Made by a program: the position numbers and the translations under genes. From positions 1-5,421 of the forward strand of contig JAFGSL010000300.1 of the NCBI GenBank assembly GCA_016934645.1: 5,421 nucleotides of DNA. The letters are read 5' to 3'. The number at the start of each line of letters is the position of its first letter. The stretch's first letter is position 1. This DNA comes from Anaerolineae bacterium (GTDB lineage: Bacteria; Chloroflexota; Anaerolineae; B4-G1; SLSP01). The notes beneath the pieces were generated by a model. It saw only the letters and a program-made list of their open reading frames with translations. It did not search any database and had not been told where the DNA came from. Below, piece after piece: positions 1-5,421 of the stretch.

Positions 1-64
1 GCGCCGTTTCCGCCGTGATCCTGAGCTATATCTGGCGGGACTCGAGGAACTGCTCTCTAGCTGA
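1..64 (+). CDS. 3' end of an upstream gene, product unknown (partial)
   Basis: Reading from base 2 gives 20 sense codons ending at TGA (62-64). The peptide is arginine-rich, then acidic and leucine-rich (RRFRRDPELYLAGLEELLSS), which looks like an amphipathic helical C-terminus. Too little is present to name a family. A second frame, from base 3, stays open to a TAG at 126-128, but it runs through the A-rich stretch and the heptamer repeats and is less protein-like. The third frame stops at 16-18. The gap to the methyltransferase start is 65 bases, so this gene could be in the same transcript, but no promoter or terminator settles that. Confidence 0.5.
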   Translation, partial: RRFRRDPELYLAGLEELLSS

Positions 65-86
65 TTTTGCTACCATAGAAAAAAAC

Positions 87-114
87 CAGTATCGAGCATC
101 CAGTATCCTGCATC
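87..114. repeat. Four degenerate 7-bp tandem units upstream of the methyltransferase
   Basis: Four contiguous heptamers are visible: CAGTATC (87-93), GAGCATC (94-100), CAGTATC (101-107) and CTGCATC (108-114). The first and second 14-base halves, 86-99 and 100-113, match at 12 of 14 positions. The tract follows an A-rich run at 79-85 and ends 16 bases before the first candidate start codon. Its reverse complement resembles the tract at 774-808: the 19 bases 114 to 96 match 781-799 at 16 positions. Heptanucleotide short tandem repeats (STRR families) are known in filamentous cyanobacteria; linking this tract to a comparable family is inference. Confidence 0.6.
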
Positions 115-129
115 GCGTTTCGTGGTAGC

Positions 130-813
130 ATGGGGGACATGGGTATTCGTAGAATGATCAGATCAGCCTGGGTGAATCTCTATAGATGGGCCGCGAATCG
201 CCTGTACAACGAGTTCGCCTGGACTTACGACCTGGTGAGCTGGATCGTCAGCGCCGGGCATTGGGATGGCTGGCGGAAAGCCGCGCTTGCGCACGTATCT
301 GGAAAGCGCGTGCTGGAAGTCGGCTTTGGTACCGGTGAACTGTTTCTCGAGATGGCCGCGCGTGGATGGCACGTTTGCGGCCTCGATTGCTCGCTGGCGA
401 TGCACCGGATCACGGCTCGCAAGCTGCGCCGGCAAGGCTTGATTGCACCGCGCGTGCGCGGGATCACGCAGGTGCTCCCCTTCGCCGATGGCAGTTTCGA
501 CACGCTAATCGCCACGTTCCCCGCCGAATACATCGTCGCACCGGAGACACTGCGCGAGGCGGCGCGCGTACTGACCGCCGGTGGTCGTTTCGTCATTGGT
601 GGACTCACGGCGCAGGTAGAGCATCCCCTGTTGCGCTGGCTCGTCAGACCGATCTATGGGAACGTGCGGGATGGCGCGTTGGCATACTTTGAGCGCGTGG
701 TCACGCCTGCTGGGTTTTGTGTCAGCGTGGAGGTGGAGCCGGCAAAGTGGGTGCGTATGCCCGTCGTTGTGTTGGAGAAGGATGCAGGAAGCGGGATGCA
801 AGGGGCAGCGTGA
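130..813 (+). CDS. Class I SAM-dependent methyltransferase (UbiE/Methyltransf_11-like)
   Basis: A 227-residue soluble protein predicted to transfer a methyl group from S-adenosylmethionine to an unknown small molecule. The Rossmann-fold signature is clear. Motif I is VLEVGFGTGE (61-70), the glycine-rich SAM loop. The acidic ribose-binding residue is D86 in GLDCS. The motif IV region is LPFADGSFDTLIATF (116-130). The post-IV helix and strand REAARVLTAGGRFVIGG span 142-158. The N-terminal segment with YDLVSW (33-38) and a Trp-rich stretch (45-49) recalls UbiE/quinone-type enzymes, but the substrate cannot be read from sequence. The start is uncertain: ATG at 130, 139 and 154 are all in frame and none has a convincing ribosome-binding site. 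The last ten residues (after K217) are encoded by a heptamer repeat tract and probably lie outside the fold. The stop overlaps the next start by one base. Confidence 0.9.
   Translation: MGDMGIRRMIRSAWVNLYRWAANRLYNEFAWTYDLVSWIVSAGHWDGWRKAALAHVSGKRVLEVGFGTGELFLEMAARGWHVCGLDCSLAMHRITARKLRRQGLIAPRVRGITQVLPFADGSFDTLIATFPAEYIVAPETLREAARVLTAGGRFVIGGLTAQVEHPLLRWLVRPIYGNVRDGALAYFERVVTPAGFCVSVEVEPAKWVRMPVVVLEKDAGSGMQGAA
774..808. repeat. Degenerate 7-bp repeat tract inside the 3' end of the methyltransferase gene
   Basis: Contiguous 7-base units read GGAGAAG (774-780), GATGCAG (781-787), GAAGCGG (788-794), GATGCAA (795-801) and GGGGCAG (802-808). The consensus is near GATGCAG, the reverse complement of the CTGCATC unit at 108-114. 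The outer units are weak; the three central ones carry the signal. The tract encodes the methyltransferase tail, and its purine-rich units also supply the AAGGGG (800-805) that probably serves as ribosome-binding site for the next gene. Confidence 0.5.
800..805 (+). promoter_or_regulatory. Probable ribosome-binding site for the 813 start, with TGATG stop/start overlap
   Basis: AAGGGG ends seven bases before the ATG at 813-815, a normal Shine-Dalgarno spacing. The upstream stop TGA (811-813) shares its last base with that ATG. Together they favour 813 over the in-frame ATG at 717, which lies well inside the methyltransferase gene, and suggest reinitiation or coupling between the two genes. Confidence 0.6.
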
Positions 814-1583
814 TGGTTCCAGAGCTTGACGTGCGGACGACATCAGGCGCAGAGGTCGTTTCCCCTGCTTCCGGTCAGTGGCGATTGTGCATCCCAGGTG
901 GGCAGGGCGGAGGTTATCGTCTGGCGCAACTGGACGATTACAGCACTCTGCCGCGCACGCGATTCCGTTGGTATCCGCCTGTAAGTCTGGAATTGCGCGC
1001 GCGAGTTTCAGCAGTCGATTTGCCAGGAACGTGGGGCTTTGGGCTGTGGAACGATCCGTTTACTGCGAGCCTGGGAATGGCAGGGACGGCGCGGCGATTG
1101 CCCGCACTGCCGGAGGCTGCGTGGTTCTTCTGCGCTTCGCCGCCCAACTATCTGGCGCTGCACGATACCCATCCGGCGCAGGGGCTGCTGGCGGCGACGT
1201 TTGCGTCACGGCGCATCTCCGCACCGTTATTGGCTGTCGCTCTACCTGCGTTGCCATTGCTGGCTTGGTCGCTGACTGCACGTTGGCTGCGCATGGCGGC
1301 GCGGCGGTTCGTTGTTGAGGATGCGCTGCTTCTGGACCTAGATCCCACACAATGGCACAGCTATCGTCTGGACTGGTGCAGGGATGCGGTCAGTTTTGCT
1401 GTGGATGGCGAACCTTGTTTTTCCACGCCTGTTGCGCCTCGTGCCCCTTTAGGCTTGGTGTTATGGATCGATAACCAGTATGCCGCTTTCCCGCCTGATG
1501 GGCGTTTACGCTTTGGGACGTTGCCTAATCCCCTGGCGTGGTTGGAACTGGCAGACCTGACAATACAAAAAACCTTCCCGTAA
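813..1583 (+). CDS. Concanavalin A/GH16-like beta-sandwich protein with hydrophobic insert, function unknown
   Basis: A 256-residue protein with no signal peptide. Two blocks look like the sheets of a lectin/glucanase jelly roll: SLELRARVSAVDLPGTWGFG (58-77), followed by LWNDPF (78-83), and WHSYRLDWCRDAVSFAVDGE (181-200), followed by APLGLVLWIDNQYA (211-224). The WHSYRLDW...VSFAVDG pattern is typical of LamG/GH16-type folds. I see no E-x-D-x-x-E glycosidase motif, so binding or a non-catalytic role is more likely than hydrolysis. Between the blocks is an unusual hydrophobic stretch (about 138-152) followed by an Arg-rich segment with R157, R160, R164 and R165. This could be a membrane helix or membrane-lying amphipathic helix. 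I remember similar proteins as hypothetical proteins of Chloroflexota. It is translationally linked to the methyltransferase, so a shared process at the membrane is plausible but unproven. The stop codon and last codons lie inside the terminator hairpin. Confidence 0.75.
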   Translation: MVPELDVRTTSGAEVVSPASGQWRLCIPGGQGGGYRLAQLDDYSTLPRTRFRWYPPVSLELRARVSAVDLPGTWGFGLWNDPFTASLGMAGTARRLPALPEAAWFFCASPPNYLALHDTHPAQGLLAATFASRRISAPLLAVALPALPLLAWSLTARWLRMAARRFVVEDALLLDLDPTQWHSYRLDWCRDAVSFAVDGEPCFSTPVAPRAPLGLVLWIDNQYAAFPPDGRLRFGTLPNPLAWLELADLTIQKTFP

Positions 1584-1608
1584 GCATTACCTCGCTTACG
1601 GGAAGGTT
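1571..1608 (-). terminator. Perfect 15-bp hairpin terminator between convergent genes
   Basis: AACCTTCCCGTAAGC (1571-1585) pairs without mismatch with GCTTACGGGAAGGTT (1594-1608) around an 8-base loop. Read on the minus strand, the stem begins 21 bases after the TAG of the large gene (1632-1630) and is followed by TTTTGTATTG; with two stem bases this makes a six-T run. That is a classic rho-independent terminator for the minus-strand gene. On the plus strand the stem is followed only by CCTTAT, so it is a weaker terminator for the operon. The TAA stop of the plus-strand gene (1581-1583) and its last three sense codons (T-F-P) lie within the left arm. Confidence 0.88.
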
Positions 1609-1629
1609 CCTTATGTGGAGGCCGACTGG

Positions 1630-4600
1630 CTAGTGGTTGCGCATAACCACGGGCAGGTATATCTTTCCGCCCGGGACAATGATGATGGTGTCTCCCACGC
1701 TTGTGACGTCGGTAGAGGTGTTATTCGTGAGATTGACCTCGTCGGACAGCTCTGGTGTTGTATAATCGATCTCAACGGTGTTGGTGATCGCGGTGATCGT
1801 ATCCGGTATTGAAGCATCTAGCTCTACGACGAACAATGCCTCACGCGTCGCGCCAGGTGAGAGTGGTTCAGGAATCTCGAGGGTGTAATGTCCACCACCG
1901 AGCGACGTCCAATCCGGGCTGAGTACGGTAAGGTAGTCGATTGGGGTGATTGTTTCATTCAAGATGACGGTGTCAAACGGCAGCGCCGACGTTCCCGCGT
2001 TTGCATAGGTGATCGTATAGGTCAAGACTTCTCCTGGCTCGGCTGAGGTGCGCCCGTCGCTCTTGCTCACTTGCGCATCCACAACCTTCAATGACGACAG
2101 CACATCAAGACATGCCAGCCCCGTAATTGGCGCTTGCACGACCGCCCCCCGCTGTACCTGCACGTCGTTGCAATAGCGATTTGTGGTAACCGTCGATGCA
2201 ATCTGCGCACGGAAGACCAGCGACAGTGTTGCCTGTGCTGCGACTGTTGTATCTAATATCACCAATTGCCGGTTGCCATCCCACTGTGTGGTATAGCCGC
2301 TGGCTGGATTAACCGCCGACTCGAACGTGAAGTAGATGGGTAGTGTGTCGGTGACGCGCAAGGTGTATGCGTTCATCGTGTCATTGAGTATGGTGATCGT
2401 ATAGGTCACAACGTCTTCGGGGTACGCTGGTTTGGTGGGCGCGGCAACCGATTTCGAGACTATTACATCATCCGGGTTGAGATGCAGCACGGTTACATCC
2501 GTGCCGATGTTGTCGAAGCGATTGAGCTCTACTGCGGGCTCCGTCGTTGTATAGCCGATCTCAGCTTGATTGTGTACCGCTGTCATGGTTGGTGGGATGG
2601 TGCTTTTGAGTTGTATGGCGAAAAGCTCCACCCGTGTTTCGCCAGGCTGTAAGCTTGCTAACGGAGGGCTGCGATATTGTCCATTTCCCAAAGGTATCCA
2701 GCCGCTAGTCAGAATTGAGTCAATCACTTCCGGTGGCGATACTGTCTCGGTCAGCACTACCGTCGCCAACGGGACTTGCGACGTGGCCGCATTGCTGTAC
2801 TGAATACTATAGTACAATTTCTGACCTGGCTCTGCCCAATCCTCATCATCGGTTTTGTCCACCTGAGCATCCACGCGCGACAGGGGGGTCACCTCGACGC
2901 ACGCTTGCGGCTCCGTTGGGGGCAACACCACGCCATCACCGCGTTGTACTTGAACGACGTTGCAGGCTGTTGTTGCTTCTGCCATTGGGTTCACCCTCGC
3001 GCGGAACACGATGTAGGCAAAGTCTTGCGCTGGGATGGCTACACCACTCCACACGACTTGCTGCTGGCCATCCACGATCTGCGTCATCTCGATGGGGGGA
3101 GAAGCTGCCGCGCTCAGCGTGAACGATAACGGCAATGTATCGGTGACGCGCAAACTCTGCGCCTGCGCGGTTGCGTTGAAAAGGGTGATGGTATAGGTGA
3201 GTTCCTGGCCCGCCAGCAAACTTGCATCTGTATAGTCTGCCTGTTTGTATGCTATGATGGACTCGCCGCCGCTGATCAGATCCCAATCCTCGGCTACATT
3301 ATCTGCCGGCGTGCTCTCGCTGGTCGGCTCATCGGTCGTATAGCCGATTTCCACCTGATTATGCACCCACTGATAATCAGCGGGGATATCATTTGCCAGT
3401 TGCACGGAGAATTGCACCGTCCCCGATGCTCCTGGGTTCAAAGGGCCGGCAATTTCACGGCGGAAACGCCCGTTACCGAGATCTTCCCAGTCTCCACCAA
3501 GTGCGGTGATGTAGGGTGGTGGCGGCGAGATCGTTTCGGTCAAGACGATAGTTTGGAAGGCTATTTCTGCCGAGGCATTGTTGTAGTTGATGGTGTAGTT
3601 GAGGGTCGTGCCTTTTTGCGCGACCGAAGTGCCGTCCGTTTTGCTAACTTTCGCATCCGTGTGCGGCAACTCGACGACCCACACGTTCGCCATTGGCTGG
3701 GAGGGAGGTAGGACAAAGGCATCGATCTGTATCTGGACGACGTTGCCGTAACGTCCTGGAGGGGCTTCAGTGGCCACGTGAGCGCGGAAAGTGAGTGTCC
3801 GCGACATTTGTCCGCCAATAGAGATGTCATGCCAGACGATTTGCTGCTGGTCACCGACGTAGGAGGTCGTTGCTGCAGTTGGGTCGATCAACTCGGCCAG
3901 CGCGAAGTTTGTGGGCAGCGTGTCGGTAATCTGTAGCACTCGTGCTGTCGGCGCTTCGTTATACAGCGTAATGTTATACACCACATCCTGCCCCGCAATG
4001 ACAGTATTGGGCGTGGCAGTCTTGTCGACTGCGACAGTCGGCAGCCCATCGACGTAGACCGGCGCGGTCGGGCCGGTCGGCGGCACCTCGACCGGGTCGC
4101 CGGTATCGGCCCGTTTTGCCGAGGCGATGATGTCGTTGTAATATCTCCCGGTAAACATCCCCTCTGCCTCTGTCGCTGCGCGCGCGCGGAAGACGATTTC
4201 GTAGATGCCACCATTCTTATTGACCTTTGTGGGAAGTGTCCATTCTAACTGTTGCCCGTCAATCGTCGGCAGTAGATCAGGTGGTGAGACCATGCCGTCG
4301 AAAGAGAACCCCACTGGCAGTGTGTCCGTGATGATGACAGGCTGGATATCGTAAAGTGCGCCATTGTAGAGACGGATCGTATAGGTCGTTGCTTCGCCCG
4401 CCAGAATCGACTCTGGATCGACAACTTTGTAGAAGCCAATGCCGGAAACGACCATCACCCCCACATGCGTGGTATAATCTTTGTGGTACCCGATGTTGAT
4501 CGGGCCGGTTCCCAGCACCTGGTTAAGCGCCAGACCCACCGCAGAAATGGCTCGTGTTTTGATGACGACGCGCATCTCGTTCAGTGCCTCAATGGTCCCG

Positions 4601-5421
4601 ATATTCCAATAGAGCGGATCTTCACCGTGCGGCTCGATGCCGTCTATGGTTTCGAGATACTGCCAGCTATTGATGCCCACAAAGGGAAGAATGTCGGTAA
4701 TGACAATCGATGGGACAGGCGCGCCGGTGAGGTTTTTGACGATGATCTCGTAATCCACTTCCCCATACGGGCCGATTTCCTTCGGGTCGGAGACTTTATC
4801 TATCTCGATGCCTTGATTCACCTCTAGCGTGCCAAAATACTGGTCGCTAAAATCGGGGATCGGTCCTGGTAACCCCAGCTCGTGATCTGGGCCAACAGCG
4901 CCTGATCTCGACTTGATAAAACGTGTCGACTTGGGGGCACAGATGTTTGCCATGTCGTCCAGCGAGTTCACCTGCGCTGTTGAATAGTACGTGCTTTTCC
5001 AGCTTGGCCAGGGCGCACGCATGTGGATCAGGATCTCAAACTCGCCCCCTAATGGCAGCTCGACATTGTCCCAAAAGGCGCTGGCGGCGTTGCTGCTGGA
5101 GGTCATCGGATCGGTGTCTTCCAGGGTGAAGCCGGCATTCGCAGGTAGGTTCCATTGTAGGTTAATGCCCGTCACCGGGGTGATGGGATCGGTGCGGTTG
5201 TCGCGCAAGGTGAGCACCACCGTCACAATTTCGCCAATTGCCACAGGGTTGGGATACGCTTGTTGGAACAACGACACGTGGGGTGCCACATAAATAGTGG
5301 CGAGTTCGTCAGCGTTGAGTGCAACGCCATCCTCCATAATGAACTGGACGCGTCCCATGGCCTGCTCGATTTTGGCATAGCTGATTTGTTCTTTATCTTC
5401 GCACCAGGGAGTGCCCGTGCC
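1630..5421 (-). CDS. Large DUF11-repeat cell-surface protein, N-terminus beyond the window (partial)
   Basis: The frame is open from the right edge to TAG at 1632-1630, giving at least 1263 residues. ATG at 5358-5356 is internal: 21 in-frame codons (starting GTGTPWCED) precede it without a stop. The protein is a string of immunoglobulin-like beta-sandwich domains of the DUF11/TIGR01451 type, with the hallmarks AG-x-x-x-TYTI-x-L-x-N and [IV]TDTLP. Approximate domains are: degenerate 0 (24-147), degenerate 1 (183-300, ITDILP at 220), A-type 2 (307-437), then A-B pairs 441-697, 700-957 and 962-1218. A-type domains carry ITDTLP/VTDTLP at 343, 477, 738 and 1002. B-type domains carry LTETISP/LTETVSP/LNETITP at 606, 869 and 1133, plus EI[GD]YTT at 670, 933 and 1196. 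The end, GGKIYLPVVMRNH, has no LPXTG, no membrane helix and no charged anchor. Such proteins are normally exported and structural or adhesive. Signal peptide and any N-terminal domain are out of view. Confidence 0.88.
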   Translation of the reverse strand, partial: GTGTPWCEDKEQISYAKIEQAMGRVQFIMEDGVALNADELATIYVAPHVSLFQQAYPNPVAIGEIVTVVLTLRDNRTDPITPVTGINLQWNLPANAGFTLEDTDPMTSSSNAASAFWDNVELPLGGEFEILIHMRAPWPSWKSTYYSTAQVNSLDDMANICAPKSTRFIKSRSGAVGPDHELGLPGPIPDFSDQYFGTLEVNQGIEIDKVSDPKEIGPYGEVDYEIIVKNLTGAPVPSIVITDILPFVGINSWQYLETIDGIEPHGEDPLYWNIGTIEALNEMRVVIKTRAISAVGLALNQVLGTGPINIGYHKDYTTHVGVMVVSGIGFYKVVDPESILAGEATTYTIRLYNGALYDIQPVIITDTLPVGFSFDGMVSPPDLLPTIDGQQLEWTLPTKVNKNGGIYEIVFRARAATEAEGMFTGRYYNDIIASAKRADTGDPVEVPPTGPTAPVYVDGLPTVAVDKTATPNTVIAGQDVVYNITLYNEAPTARVLQITDTLPTNFALAELIDPTAATTSYVGDQQQIVWHDISIGGQMSRTLTFRAHVATEAPPGRYGNVVQIQIDAFVLPPSQPMANVWVVELPHTDAKVSKTDGTSVAQKGTTLNYTINYNNASAEIAFQTIVLTETISPPPPYITALGGDWEDLGNGRFRREIAGPLNPGASGTVQFSVQLANDIPADYQWVHNQVEIGYTTDEPTSESTPADNVAEDWDLISGGESIIAYKQADYTDASLLAGQELTYTITLFNATAQAQSLRVTDTLPLSFTLSAAASPPIEMTQIVDGQQQVVWSGVAIPAQDFAYIVFRARVNPMAEATTACNVVQVQRGDGVVLPPTEPQACVEVTPLSRVDAQVDKTDDEDWAEPGQKLYYSIQYSNAATSQVPLATVVLTETVSPPEVIDSILTSGWIPLGNGQYRSPPLASLQPGETRVELFAIQLKSTIPPTMTAVHNQAEIGYTTTEPAVELNRFDNIGTDVTVLHLNPDDVIVSKSVAAPTKPAYPEDVVTYTITILNDTMNAYTLRVTDTLPIYFTFESAVNPASGYTTQWDGNRQLVILDTTVAAQATLSLVFRAQIASTVTTNRYCNDVQVQRGAVVQAPITGLACLDVLSSLKVVDAQVSKSDGRTSAEPGEVLTYTITYANAGTSALPFDTVILNETITPIDYLTVLSPDWTSLGGGHYTLEIPEPLSPGATREALFVVELDASIPDTITAITNTVEIDYTTPELSDEVNLTNNTSTDVTSVGDTIIIVPGGKIYLPVVMRNH
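1705..2475 (-). repeat. A-B super-repeat copy 3 (DUF11 domain pair)
   Basis: Codes for residues 962-1218. The A half has VTDTLP (1002-1007), CNDVQVQRG (1063-1071), the linker VQAPITGL and C1083. The B half starts DAQVSKSDG (1094-1102) and has LNETITP (1133-1139), W-T-S-L-G-G-G and EIDYTT (1196-1201). Spacing from copy 2 is 264 residues between TDTLP motifs and 263 between the EI-x-YTT motifs. It is followed directly by the C-terminal tail. Confidence 0.8.
2476..3261 (-). repeat. A-B super-repeat copy 2 (DUF11 domain pair)
   Basis: Codes for residues 700-961. The A half has VTDTLP (738-743), the CNVVQVQRG segment (799-807), the linker VVLPPTEP (810-817) and a second cysteine, C820. The B half starts DAQVDKTDD and has LTETVSP (869-875), W-I-P-L-G-N-G and EIGYTT (933-938). 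Spacing from copy 1 is 261 residues between TDTLP motifs and 263 between EIGYTT motifs. Confidence 0.8.
3262..4038 (-). repeat. A-B super-repeat copy 1 (DUF11 domain pair)
   Basis: Codes for residues 441-699. The A half runs from TVAVDKTATP through ITDTLP (477-482) to the Pro-rich linker FVLPPSQP (548-555). The B half begins DAKVSKTDG (568-576) and contains LTETISP, W-E-D-L-G-N-G (624-630) and EIGYTT (670-675). This copy lacks the cysteine pair found in the A domains of copies 2 and 3, having G538 and N558 in those places. Confidence 0.8.
4039..5358 (-). other. N-proximal region of the repeat protein: two degenerate domains plus one unpaired A-type domain
   Basis: Residues 1-440. Domain 0 starts after TIYVAPHV (21-28), where the YPNPVAIGEIVTVVLTLRDN stretch (35-54) resembles the first strands of a DUF11 unit; it lacks TDTLP. 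A Gly/Pro linker (about 150-175) separates it from domain 1, which has DYEIIVKN (202-209) and ITDILP (220-225). Domain 2 (307-437) is a clear A-type unit with ITDTLP (343-348) and a VEVPPTGP linker (423-430), but it is followed by another A unit rather than a B unit. The boundaries are by eye. Confidence 0.6.

Noticed and set aside
65..86. Sigma-70 promoter in the gap before the methyltransferase
   Set aside because: No pair of -35 and -10 hexamers with acceptable spacing stands out; only A-rich sequence is visible, so I do not list a promoter.
3..128. Alternative reading of the left edge as one frame open to TAG at 126-128
   Set aside because: It translates through the A-rich run and the heptamer repeats and gives an unlikely composition; the frame ending at 62-64 is more protein-like. 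Neither is certain.
717..812. Longer N-terminus for the lectin-fold protein starting at 717
   Set aside because: It would overlap the methyltransferase by almost 100 bases, and the extra residues are Arg/Gly/Cys-rich shadow sequence. The ATG at 813 has an RBS and a stop/start overlap.
1639..1665. LP in the C-terminal tail as a sortase LPXTG signal
   Set aside because: The sequence is L-P-V-V-M with no T-G, no following hydrophobic helix and no basic tail of sufficient length.
2935..2943. RGD tripeptide at residues 806-808 as a cell-adhesion motif
   Set aside because: It is a chance match in an R-G-x segment that varies between copies (RGD in copy 2, RGA in copy 3), with no reason to expect integrin binding.
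2570..3711. Plus-strand open frames opposite the repeat gene (for example 2715-3122, 2776-3129, 3361-3711)
   Set aside because: They are antisense to a gene with clear domain structure, have no recognisable motifs, and recur because the repeats recur.
5356..5358. ATG as the start codon of the large minus-strand gene
   Set aside because: The same frame continues upstream for 21 codons to the window edge without a stop, there is no clear ribosome-binding site, and no signal peptide follows the Met. The gene is truncated by the window.

Overview
The window looks like chromosomal DNA from a bacterium, most likely of the phylum Chloroflexota (Roseiflexus/Chloroflexus/Anaerolineae-like). This rests on two things: the large secreted protein ends in a short Y-L-P-V-V tail of a kind I remember from many exported Chloroflexota proteins, and a methyltransferase is paired with a lectin-fold protein carrying a hydrophobic insert, a combination I also associate with that phylum. 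Both are recalled patterns, not search results, so the assignment is moderate.

Layout. Bases 1-64 hold what is probably the last 20 codons of a gene entering from the left. Bases 65-129 are a short intergenic stretch with four degenerate 7-base tandem units (87-114). A two-gene plus-strand operon follows: a class I SAM-dependent methyltransferase (130-813) and a 256-residue protein with a concanavalin A/GH16-like beta-sandwich character (813-1583). They overlap by one base (TGATG), which suggests translational coupling. The methyltransferase ends in a second 7-base repeat tract (774-808) that matches the upstream one in inverted orientation, so the gene is flanked by a degenerate inverted pair.

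The operon converges on a large minus-strand gene that fills 1630-5421 and runs off the right edge, so its N-terminus is missing. A perfect 15-bp hairpin (1571-1608) lies between the convergent genes. It swallows the stop codon of the plus-strand gene and has a good T-tract only for minus-strand transcription.

The minus-strand gene encodes at least 1263 residues of a probably exported, DUF11-type (TIGR01451-like) beta-sandwich repeat protein. Two degenerate domains and one A-type domain come first, followed by three copies of a two-domain A-B super-repeat of about 262 residues, then a short tail ending in the Y-L-P-V-V motif. Its role is probably structural or adhesive at the cell surface. 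Nothing visible ties it functionally to the methyltransferase operon, and it reads as somewhat lower in G+C. I see no RNA genes, CRISPR arrays, transposase genes or phage genes. Residue numbers for the large protein count from the internal Met at 5358-5356.
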